11,773 nt of DNA from Sva-07 sp038321235 (GTDB taxonomy: Bacteria > Actinomycetota > Acidimicrobiia > Acidimicrobiales > Ilumatobacteraceae): the NCBI GenBank assembly GCA_038321235.1, contig JBBQEU010000097.1:1-11773 (forward strand), in the 5' to 3' direction. Positions 1-6,798 of this stretch are shown one piece after another. The notes under the pieces are model-generated. The model did not search any database, was not told the origin of the DNA, and saw only the letters and a program-made list of their open reading frames with translations. Both the position numbers and the translations under genes were made by a program. The first letter of the stretch is position 1; each line of letters starts with the position of its first letter.

Positions 1-36
1 CGTCATACCAGACGACGCCCCAGGACTGCTCGACGG

Positions 37-792
37 TCAGCAACGAATTGAGCCACGGCAGCATGTGATCCTCGTACAGTCGGCCGACACCAACTGTGGA
101 TGAAACTGCTGTGGGAAACGGCCCAGCGCCAACAGGCCAGCCAGTGTGATTCGAGGGCCGTCGTCGCTGTCCACAACCACGCCCATCATTCGTAATGCTG
201 TGGCGTCATCGGTGCGTGCGAACACCCCACCTCGCGTGGAACGCAGGCGAGCCAGGAGTCGTTCGACGAGTTGCTCATCCAGATCTGCGACCGTGGCACC
301 TTCGACGGGTGCGCGGTCATCTATCGGTTGACCTCGCGACGAGGCAAGAACGTGGACCTCGTACGTCGTGAGCCGACGGTCGCCGTCGTGGGTGCGGATG
401 AACGAACCTCGATCCATTCCCTTGCTCTTCACAAAGCAGGGCTTGCGGTCTGCAGGGAGCTCGTCGATCGACGCAGCAACGACCCATCGACCATCAACCG
501 AGATCACGTCGATCTCGGGACGAATCGGAGGATCCAATTGCTCGGCACAAGCTGCTGCGAGGTCAGAGGCGAGCTGAGCGACATCGAGGTCGACTACCGC
601 GAAGCCGGCACTCTCGTCCAAGCCGAACAGCAACAGTCCGCTCCCGCTGTTCGCAAACGCTGACACCGAGTCGAGCGATGACCTCGGAAATCCTCCTTCG
701 GCGCTTTTCACCTCGAAGCGCTGCAGGTCGGTACCGACCGCACGCAACCTCGGCACCAGTTCGTCGACCTCGCTTTGTAACGTCACGCGCAT
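37..792 (-). CDS. AlbA_2 (Schlafen-type) domain protein, C-terminally truncated
   Basis: The N-terminal part matches the AlbA_2/Schlafen 'putative DNA-binding' domain: E-x-K-S near residue 27, the strand SAFANSGSGLLLFGLDE at 44-60 and a RGSFIRTHDGDRRLTTYEV segment near 128-146. A helical linker and LAGLLALGRFPQQF (about 218-231) are also typical of this family. Family members usually continue for well over 100 more residues into ATPase-like and winged-helix regions. Here the resemblance stops near position 92 and the frame ends 16 codons later at 37. Another minus frame (from about 91 to base 1) stays open but does not read like the missing family tail, so a deletion or recombination join is more likely than a simple frameshift. 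The listed ATG (790-792) directly abuts an AGGAG (793-797 reversed). The in-frame GTG two codons later, at 784-786, has a proper 6-base spacing and is the better start. The family is often annotated as transcriptional regulator or ATP-binding protein; the function here is unknown. Confidence 0.7.
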   Translation of the reverse strand: MRVTLQSEVDELVPRLRAVGTDLQRFEVKSAEGGFPRSSLDSVSAFANSGSGLLLFGLDESAGFAVVDLDVAQLASDLAAACAEQLDPPIRPEIDVISVDGRWVVAASIDELPADRKPCFVKSKGMDRGSFIRTHDGDRRLTTYEVHVLASSRGQPIDDRAPVEGATVADLDEQLVERLLARLRSTRGGVFARTDDATALRMMGVVVDSDDGPRITLAGLLALGRFPQQFHPQLVSADCTRITCCRGSIRC

Positions 793-795
793 CTC

Positions 796-852
796 CTACT
801 CACAAACAAACACCCATAACTCACAATCGAGTTGCGGTCTCTTTGTGAGTAG
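796..852. promoter_or_regulatory. Operator-like cluster: 11-bp inverted repeat plus a third copy of its core
   Basis: CTACTCACAAA at 796-806 and TTTGTGAGTAG at 842-852 are perfect inverted copies separated by 35 bases. The core ACTCACAA occurs a third time at 819-826. The two direct copies start 21 bases apart, about two helical turns. The cluster lies immediately upstream of the minus-strand AlbA_2 gene and its first arm touches the AGGAG ribosome-binding site, so a protein bound here could block expression. Autoregulation is an inference; no binding protein is identified. Confidence 0.5.
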
Positions 853-1681
853 AGCCACCGAGTGGTCAAGTCGAGCTTTCGACACGCCCGATCCCATGCC
901 AATGGGCCGAAGCTCGCTTCGTCGTCGGCGGCGGAACGCGGTGCCTCCGCGATCGACTGGGTGGGGAGCGGCGGCGTGGTCGCCCTCCAACACAGCATCG
1001 TGTGTGGGACGAGCTGCTCGATATCGAGGCGCACGTGTCTGGTCTGGGTTTGGATCGGTTGAAGAATCGGCGTTGGTTCTCGTATCGGTCGACCCGGCAC
1101 GCGGGTTGGTCTGAGGAGGCAGCGATTCGTCGGCTGCGAGGCCGAAGCGAGGTGATGGTCGGCGGCATCGACGCAGCAGCGGAGCTTCATGCTCCGGTCG
1201 TTCCAGAACGATGAACAGTTCCTCGCGACGTTGTCGATGCGGACGGTCACGTTCTCTGAAGCGCATGCGCCGTTCGAGGCGCGTTACCCGTCACTTGCCG
1301 GAGCGTTCTATGCGAAGTCGACGACTTGCCATCGACAGGAGCAAAGGCTTCAGGAGCCGACTGGTATTGGTGCGATCGGAGGCGGTGAAACCGTCGCCCA
1401 CGATCCAAGCGCAGTTCACATCCGACGAACTCGCACGCGTGGTCGACATCATCGACCTCGCTCTCGAACCCACCGAGGGTGCGTGAGTAAAGTTCTCAGA
1501 CCGGGCCTCGCCCGACGTCCTCGATGATCTTGACGAGACAGCATTGAAGGACCACCGACTCGAACACGGCCAGACAAGTGAGCACCGTGCCATTGGCGTT
1601 CCAGTACGAATGGCACGGCGTGGGCGGATCGGCGTTTCTCGACGAGGAGGTGGTGATCAGGCCTCGACCCCGCGAGTCCAC
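853..1681. other. Gene-poor stretch of degenerate coding fragments
   Basis: No intact gene is supported in these 829 bases. Three plus-strand pieces have protein-like composition in different frames. First, 1002-1214 reads like a charged helical protein (WDELLDIEAHVSGLGLDRL near its start) and ends at a stop. Second, roughly 1189-1320 contains TLSMRTVTFSEAHAPFEARY in the next frame. Third, roughly 1330-1486 ends with FTSDELARVVDIIDLALEP in a third frame. A final scrap at 1587-1691 reads VPLAFQYEWHGVGGSAFLDE. The frame changes and lack of good starts suggest one or more decayed plus-strand genes. I do not recognise the family of any piece. Confidence 0.4.
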
Positions 1682-2506
1682 CTACTGCTGAGGACGGGCG
1701 TAGGCGGGGGCGAGCACGTCGATGACGGGAACTCCGCGTATGTCGGCGGCGAGGGTCTCGCAGCGTTGCAGAGTTCCAGCCACGGCGGTCGAGGTCGGAT
1801 CGTCGATGAGTTGGTCGAGATCGAGGGGCGGATCGGGAAGTCGTGCGCCGGGTACGAGCGGCCACCACGGTGCGATGTCGGACCGGGAGGTGGAAGCGGG
1901 TTGTGTGAGGTGAGCGAGGAGTTCCTCGCGAGTTCGGCCTCGCCATGTGAGCAGTAGCCATGGGTCGGTGTCGAGGCGGTCGGCGAACACGTAGAGGGTC
2001 GCCGCGAGATGTTTGCACGGGTTCTCCCAGTCGGGGCACGAACACGACGCTCGCATGTCGCTCCACTTCGTCGGGAGCAACGCGACGCCGGTGTCGTCGA
2101 AGACCGCTTCCAACTCGGGTGGGACCTCGCCCGACAGCAGCCGTGCCGCGAAGCCGACCCGCGAGCGCATCGCTGTTTCGATCTCGCCCCACTGCGCGTG
2201 CGACAGCGCCGGGGCGGCGGCGGTGACGACGTAGGGGGTGCGTCGCGATCCCTGCACCTGCGCGACGAGGTGCCCCGGCTGTACGTCGAAGTCGACCAAC
2301 TGGCCCTGCCGTGCGTAGCGCCGACCGCGTTGCATCCGGGTTCCGAGTCCATAGGAGGCGAGCAGGTCGACGAGTCGTTGTGACCACCACGCGTCGGCCA
2401 TCTTGCCGCGCGCTTTCGACGTGGCGATGCCGCCCTCGGTTTTGATCGGCCGTGACTCGGGGTAGTGGTTCCACGCGTCGTCCCATCCCCTGCTGCGTCC
2501 AGCCAT
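1682..2506 (-). CDS. SWIM zinc-finger protein
   Basis: This 274-residue protein carries a clear SWIM zinc-binding motif, CxC-x6-CxH, with C155, C157, C164 and H166 in SCSCPDWENPCKH. The N-terminal region (about 36-95: MADAWWSQRLVDLL, GRRYARQGQLVDFDV) is typical of actinobacterial SWIM proteins encoded beside SNF2 helicases. SWIM domains are thought to mediate DNA or protein contacts. No catalytic domain is seen, so a helicase-accessory role is inferred. The frame stays open upstream to 2617, inside the helicase gene. The ATG at 2504-2506 is preferred because AGGGGA lies about 8 bases before it and homologous proteins usually begin near here (MAGRSRGW). It starts 25 bases after the helicase stop, indicating an operon and translational proximity. 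Confidence 0.88.
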   Translation of the reverse strand: MAGRSRGWDDAWNHYPESRPIKTEGGIATSKARGKMADAWWSQRLVDLLASYGLGTRMQRGRRYARQGQLVDFDVQPGHLVAQVQGSRRTPYVVTAAAPALSHAQWGEIETAMRSRVGFAARLLSGEVPPELEAVFDDTGVALLPTKWSDMRASCSCPDWENPCKHLAATLYVFADRLDTDPWLLLTWRGRTREELLAHLTQPASTSRSDIAPWWPLVPGARLPDPPLDLDQLIDDPTSTAVAGTLQRCETLAADIRGVPVIDVLAPAYARPQQ

Positions 2507-2531
2507 CGTCAGTCCCCTATCCAGTCCGGCA

Positions 2532-5297
2532 TCAGTCTTGGATCGCATCCGCACGCAACGTGAGGACGTCGCGCAACTCGTCGGTCGACAGTTCGGTGAT
2601 CCAACCTTCGCCAGCACCGACGACCGATTCGGCCAGGGCCTTCTTGCTCGTGATCATCTCGTCGATCTTCTCCTCGACCGTTCCTGACGACACCAGCTTG
2701 TTGACCACCACATTGCGGTGTTGACCGATCCGATATGCGCGGTCGGTCGCCTGATCCTCCACGGCTGGGTTCCACCACCGGTCGTAGTGGATCACATGCG
2801 AGGCAGATGTGAGGTTGAGTCCGGTGCCGCCAGCCTTCAGCGAGATCACCAGCAACAGTGGGCCGTTGTCGTGCTGGAAGTCGGCGACGATTGCGTCACG
2901 GCGTTTGCGGGTGAGCTTGCCGTGCAGCCACGGCACCTCGACGTCGAACCGACGCGCCAGATATGGCGACAGCATCGTGCCCCACTCGGAGTACTGAGTG
3001 AAGAGCAGCGCCCTGTCCCCCGCAGCGAACACCTGGTCGAGCAACTCCTCGGTGCGCGTCAACTTGCCGGAACGGCCCACCATCGTCGATGCATCCTTCG
3101 CGAAATGAGCGGGATGGTTGCACACCTGCTTCAGCTTCATGATCCCGGCGAGCACCGCACCACGCCGGTCGATGCCGTCCAGCCCCTTCGCCTGCTCGAT
3201 CAGATCATCGACGACGGCCTGATACAGGGTCGCCTGCTCGCGGGTCAACGGACAGTGCTGGGTCGACTCGACCTTGTCTGGAAGGTCGGAGATGATCGAC
3301 CGATCGGACTTCAAGCGGCGAAGTAAGAAGGGCGTGACGATTCGTTGGAGCTGGGCGGTTGTTTCGGTGTCCTGCTCGCGCTCGATCGGTGCAGCGAAAC
3401 GACGCTTGAACGATGCCGCACTGCCGAGCAGGCCCGGATTGACCGTGTGCATGATCGCCCACAGTTCGCTCAGCCGATTCTCGACCGGTGTGCCGGTGAG
3501 CGCGATCCGGCGCCGCGCGTCGAGACGATGCACCGCCTTCGCCTGGGCGGTGTACGGATTCTTCACCTGCTGAGCCTCGTCGAGCACGAAACGACCCCAC
3601 GGCACGGATTCGAGTTCGTCGATGTCGCGGGCGACCAGGTTGTACGACGTCAGCACGACATCGTGGTCGACGGCACGATCCGCAAAGGACACCTCGTGGT
3701 CGCGCATCCGCCCGGCACCGTGATGGACCATCACCGACAGGTCGGGTGCGAAACGGTTGACCTCACGTTCCCAGTTGCCGAGCACCGACGTCGGGCAGAC
3801 CACCAGCGTCGGCCCGTCGACGCGATCCGACAGCATCGACGCGATGACCTGAGCTGTCTTGCCGAGCCCCATGTCATCGGCGAGGCACGCACCGAGTCCG
3901 ACCCGCCCGAGGAACGCCAACCAACCGACACCGCGTTCCTGATACGGGCGCAGTTGGCCGTTGAAGCCCTCGGGTGTCGGAACCGGGTCGACCGTCGAGT
4001 GGAGTGCATCGTCGAGCAACTCACCCAACCACCCCGACGCATCGACACCGACGACCACTGCACCGTCCGGCGCATCGATCGCGTCGATACCGAGTCCGGT
4101 CCGCACCAACTCGCCGGCTGCGGCTGCGCCCTTCGTGCCGTGCCCGGCGAGCAACGCGGCGATCTCATCGGGCCGCAACTCGACCCACATCCCGCGTACA
4201 CGTACCAGTGACCGCTTGGCGTCAGCTGCGGCCTGCAACGCACGGAGGTCGGCGGCGGTGAGTGCGGTGTTGTCGAGCGCTGCCTTCCACGTGAACTTGA
4301 CGATCGAGTCGAAGCCGAACCCGGACGCAGTGACCGCATCCTCCGACTTGGTCGATCTGGTGGTCTTTGCCCGCAGACCGAGCCGACTGCGATTCGTCCA
4401 CCATCCCGGAAGCAGGACGACCACGCCGGCGTCCTCGAGCGGGCCGACGTGCATCTGGAGGAGTTCGATGATCGCCGCGTCGTCGACCTCGCAACGATCC
4501 GGCACCTCTGCGTCGAGCAGGCCCGCCAGTTCCGGTGCGACACGCGCCATGCGCCCCAATGCCGAGAGCAATTCTTCGATCACTTCGACGCCGAACGGTG
4601 AGGATCCGTCCCACACGTCGCGCAACGCAACCATCAGGCTTGGTTCGTCGGCGTCCTGCGTCATCGCCTCGACAGTCCAGACATCGTCCGATTCGCCGTC
4701 GAGGGGTTCATGGATCCGAATACAGAGCCGGGCACGCCCGAGCCCGACGACGCCGGATCGCACCCATTGGTCGATGGCGGCCGCGAACGCTGCGACGCGG
4801 TCGGCATCGAGCGAGCCGGACAATCGTGGGTCGAGTGCGGTGAGTGAGCGAACCCATGCGTCGGGAACAGTTCTGCGCCCCGAGCGCCGCTCGAGCAGTT
4901 CCACCCGCTCACCCACGAGCCGTTCGCGCATCCGCCGGTCGACCTCGGTGCCCAGTTCCGCAGCGAGTCCCGTGTGATCGTCGAGATCGTTGCCGTCGAG
5001 CAGGGCGGCGAGGAGCCCGCGGTCCGACGCGGTCGGCAAAGGCCACCACCACGACCGCGCAACCCCATCGTCGCCGACGGTCAATCCCGGCACCACCCGT
5101 CGCGTCGCGACGAACATGTCCGCCAACGCAGCGACCGACGCAGCGCAGGGCACCAGTGAGTTCGGCGACAAATCAACGACGGTCACGAACGTCCATTGTG
5201 CACTGTCGGCCAAGCTGCACGAAACCGGAACAAGGGGGTGCGTGGTTCGGAGCGAACAGTTCGTCGAAGCCCTGTCGACGACATCTTCATGATGCAC
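2532..5297 (-). CDS. SNF2-family DEAD/DEAH-box helicase (ATPase)
   Basis: This is a 921-residue Swi2/Snf2-type ATP-dependent DNA translocase. Residues about 290-430 resemble the bacterial SNF2-associated domain (PPGWW/LLPGWW-type segment, VRVRGMWVELRPDEI). The motor core has all expected motifs: QLRPYQERGVGWL at 448-460, Walker A DMGLGKT at 475-481, DEAQ at 573-576, TGTPVENRLSELW at 601-613, LLFTQYSEW near 764-772, SLKAGGTGLNL at 819-829 and QATDRAYRIGQ at 849-859. The enzyme is therefore expected to be active. The first 60 residues are poorly conserved in style. The GTG at 5297 has no good Shine-Dalgarno sequence, so translation may begin downstream, for example at GTG 5186 or ATG 5117. It lies 60 bases after the HEPN gene and 25 bases before the SWIM gene. 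Such helicases are linked to DNA repair or genome defence; the exact role is not shown here. Confidence 0.95.
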   Translation of the reverse strand: MHHEDVVDRASTNCSLRTTHPLVPVSCSLADSAQWTFVTVVDLSPNSLVPCAASVAALADMFVATRRVVPGLTVGDDGVARSWWWPLPTASDRGLLAALLDGNDLDDHTGLAAELGTEVDRRMRERLVGERVELLERRSGRRTVPDAWVRSLTALDPRLSGSLDADRVAAFAAAIDQWVRSGVVGLGRARLCIRIHEPLDGESDDVWTVEAMTQDADEPSLMVALRDVWDGSSPFGVEVIEELLSALGRMARVAPELAGLLDAEVPDRCEVDDAAIIELLQMHVGPLEDAGVVVLLPGWWTNRSRLGLRAKTTRSTKSEDAVTASGFGFDSIVKFTWKAALDNTALTAADLRALQAAADAKRSLVRVRGMWVELRPDEIAALLAGHGTKGAAAAGELVRTGLGIDAIDAPDGAVVVGVDASGWLGELLDDALHSTVDPVPTPEGFNGQLRPYQERGVGWLAFLGRVGLGACLADDMGLGKTAQVIASMLSDRVDGPTLVVCPTSVLGNWEREVNRFAPDLSVMVHHGAGRMRDHEVSFADRAVDHDVVLTSYNLVARDIDELESVPWGRFVLDEAQQVKNPYTAQAKAVHRLDARRRIALTGTPVENRLSELWAIMHTVNPGLLGSAASFKRRFAAPIEREQDTETTAQLQRIVTPFLLRRLKSDRSIISDLPDKVESTQHCPLTREQATLYQAVVDDLIEQAKGLDGIDRRGAVLAGIMKLKQVCNHPAHFAKDASTMVGRSGKLTRTEELLDQVFAAGDRALLFTQYSEWGTMLSPYLARRFDVEVPWLHGKLTRKRRDAIVADFQHDNGPLLLVISLKAGGTGLNLTSASHVIHYDRWWNPAVEDQATDRAYRIGQHRNVVVNKLVSSGTVEEKIDEMITSKKALAESVVGAGEGWITELSTDELRDVLTLRADAIQD

Positions 5298-5312
5298 AAG
5301 ACACCCCGGGGC

Positions 5313-5328
5313 ACATCATTGGTGATGT
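5313..5328. repeat. Short palindrome between the HEPN and helicase genes
   Basis: ACATCAttggTGATGT is a perfect 6-bp inverted repeat with a 4-base spacer, placed in the 60-base gap between the HEPN stop and the helicase start. No T-run follows on either strand, so it is not an obvious intrinsic terminator. It could be an operator for a separate helicase promoter or an RNA hairpin that tunes read-through, or simply chance. Confidence 0.3.
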
Positions 5329-5357
5329 AGGGACTGTCGATCCTGACGAGACGAGCG

Positions 5358-5828
5358 CTAGAAGATGCCGAACTGGGGGACGCCGACCAGCTTTCCGGCG
5401 GCGTCGAGCGAGGCGCGGGCTGCGGCAATCGCATCGTGGACTTCGTCGGTGGTGACGGGATCGTAGTTCTGGGGGTCGGGGTACTCGGCCTGGTTTCGTC
5501 GCCGACGGAGCCGATCGATCGACTTCAGTCCGCCCACACCGGGAAACTGCGCAGTCATGGCGTCGACGATGACGATGTGGCCGCCTGACGATGTCGGTCG
5601 GAGTCCTTGATGGGCGAGCAACGCAGTCGCAGTCTTGCGTGTGGCGTCGTACGCAAGAGTGAAGGCGCCCTCCGGGTCGGTGTCTGCGGTCGACTCTGCG
5701 GAGGTCAGGTGCCGTTCTGCAGTTGCCAGCAAAGCAGCAACCGTGTCGGTGTCGGCGGGAACGCGTTCGAGGTGGCGAGCGTCGAGCAGTCGCTCGATGA
5801 CCTCACTGCCCTTGTTCCATCTCGGCAT
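5358..5828 (-). CDS. HEPN-domain protein (putative toxin of a HEPN/MNT module)
   Basis: This 156-residue, mostly helical protein resembles the SAV_6107-like HEPN family. Residues 28-75 form paired helices (VAALLATAERHLTSAES; FTLAYDATRKTATALLAHQG). A conserved-looking RRRRNQAEYP block spans 108-117 and an amphipathic C-terminal helix spans 127-145. Many HEPN toxins are RNases with an R-x4-6-H site. Here R111 is followed by N-Q-A-E-Y, so the histidine is missing, as in the RNxxEY-type subfamily. RNase activity is therefore uncertain. Its start overlaps the end of the nucleotidyltransferase gene by 26 bases, which points to coupled translation and a paired function. The partner could inactivate it by nucleotidylation, as shown for HepT/MntA; that is inferred from the family. 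A non-toxic accessory role is possible. Confidence 0.8.
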   Translation of the reverse strand: MPRWNKGSEVIERLLDARHLERVPADTDTVAALLATAERHLTSAESTADTDPEGAFTLAYDATRKTATALLAHQGLRPTSSGGHIVIVDAMTAQFPGVGGLKSIDRLRRRRNQAEYPDPQNYDPVTTDEVHDAIAAARASLDAAGKLVGVPQFGIF

Positions 5829-6411
5829 GTTGGGAAGGGTAGGGGACGTCGACCATGGGCGAGGCGCGAAGCTGTTGTGTGAAGCCGTCGGTGGCTGATT
5901 CCCACTGCTCGGTGGTTCTCTGTGTCGCGTTCACTTCTCGTCCGAGTCGTTCCTGGGATCGCTGGGCGGCGTCGTAGACGGCGTCACGGTTCGGGGTTCC
6001 GATGACGAGTATGTCGACATCGTTCGGTGTCGGCCCGGTGGTGCCCTCGTAACGGCTTGCCCAGGATCCGTAGATGTGGATCGACTCCACTCCTTCGACG
6101 TGTGCGAACTCCTCGCCGATGACGAGCGGCGGTCCGAACGCCATCAAAACGAGTTGAGCGAGAGGTTGGAAGTAGGGGTTGTGGTCGTTCGCCGTGAGCA
6201 ACTTCGTGCGTCCGATTGTCTGGGACGTCAGGAGATTGCCGTCTTGGAGGCGTCTAACTTCGGTTGCGACGGTCGGGTACGGCTCCGTCGTGCGGGTCGC
6301 CAGTTCGTCGATGGTCCACCGCCGTGAGGGGTCGGCGAGAATGAGCGCTAGCAGTTCGCCCTGAAGCCGTGACCGAAAGATCGGTAAGAGTGGCGGAGCT
6401 TGAGGTCGCAT
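5803..6411 (-). CDS. Winged-helix plus minimal nucleotidyltransferase (MNT) protein, putative antitoxin
   Basis: This 202-residue protein joins two domains. Residues 10-72 form a winged helix-turn-helix (LLALILADPSRRWTIDELA, then TVATEVRRLQDGNLL and a wing QTIGRTKLL). Residues about 100-165 form a pol-beta-type minimal nucleotidyltransferase: GSW at 115-117 followed by DVD at 131-133, the metal-binding pair, with E159 in REVNATQ as a possible third acid. The catalytic site looks intact, so it may transfer nucleotides to its HEPN partner; that chemistry is known for MntA and inferred here. The DNA-binding domain suggests it also represses its own promoter. It is the first gene of a minus-strand block and overlaps the HEPN gene by 26 bases. 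A promoter-like sequence placed for leaderless transcription lies just before the ATG. Confidence 0.82.
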   Translation of the reverse strand: MRPQAPPLLPIFRSRLQGELLALILADPSRRWTIDELATRTTEPYPTVATEVRRLQDGNLLTSQTIGRTKLLTANDHNPYFQPLAQLVLMAFGPPLVIGEEFAHVEGVESIHIYGSWASRYEGTTGPTPNDVDILVIGTPNRDAVYDAAQRSQERLGREVNATQRTTEQWESATDGFTQQLRASPMVDVPYPSQHAEMEQGQ

Positions 6412-6418
6412 CCCCTGC

Positions 6419-6447
6419 AGTATCGCTTAATCTTCAGTCAGTATCAA
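6419..6447 (-). promoter_or_regulatory. Promoter-like sequence for the MNT/HEPN block, probably leaderless
   Basis: Reading the minus strand, TTGATA (6447-6442), 17 bases, then GATACT (6424-6419) gives a near-consensus -35/-10 pair in an AT-richer patch. Only 7 bases (6418-6412) separate the -10 from the ATG at 6411. Transcription would start at or next to the A of ATG, giving a leaderless message, which is common in actinobacteria. The adjoining AGGGG touches the ATG and is too close to serve as a normal ribosome-binding site, which supports this reading. Confidence 0.5.
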
Positions 6448-6695
6448 TCGAAAATAGATCGATGTGGGACTGGCGTCTACGATGGTTGCGACGGCGACGG
6501 GTCTGTAGGCCGGCCGAGTTTCTTTGAATCCAGCCCAAGGTCGATGGTCCATCCGAAGGGTACCGGGCGTGCCACTGGCGTGCCAGTAAGGAAGGTCAAC
6601 AGCGGTAGACACCGGTCAGCAGCGTGCTGCTCAGAATCGTCACCGTCCCAGCGTGAGGGGCATACGCAGGGACGAAGCGGTACCCATTCGTTTTG

Positions 6696-6739
6696 TTTGC
6701 AAGCAGGGGCCGCGGGTCTGATTCCCATCGTCTCCACCA
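6696..6739 (+). other. tRNA-Ala(UGC)-like 3' half: probable att-site remnant
   Basis: TTTGCAA (6696-6702) equals a tRNA-Ala(UGC) anticodon loop. It is followed by the 3' anticodon stem GCAGG (6703-6707), a variable stretch, a degraded T-arm (GCGGG, loop TCTGATT, CCCAT at 6712-6728), the 3' acceptor CGTCTCC (6729-6735) and ACCA (6736-6739). The 5' anticodon stem is absent: TTTTG cannot pair with GCAGG. The T-loop departs from TTCRANY, so this is not a working tRNA. Similarity beginning at the anticodon loop and ending at CCA is the usual footprint of a tRNA-targeting integrase. AGGGACG at 6668-6674 pairs with 6 of 7 acceptor bases, so a fully decayed tRNA is the alternative. The rest of 6448-6798 shows no gene or repeat I can support. 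Confidence 0.6.
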
Positions 6740-6798
6740 TGACGCGCGGCATCGGCTCGGGCGGATGACCGAGGCGGGTCCGGGTCGCCTCGGTGGTG

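Noticed and set aside
1502..1514. CGGGC-CTC-GCCCG hairpin as terminator for the minus-strand block
   Set aside because: It lies about 170 bases past the SWIM stop, has a 3-base loop and is not followed by a T-run.
3345..4977. Long plus-strand frames opposite the helicase
   Set aside because: Low-complexity, arginine/serine/proline-rich shadows of the SNF2 gene with no family resemblance.
6668..6739. Functional full-length tRNA gene
   Set aside because: The acceptor ends nearly pair, but the D-arm and 5' anticodon stem do not form and the T-loop is off consensus.
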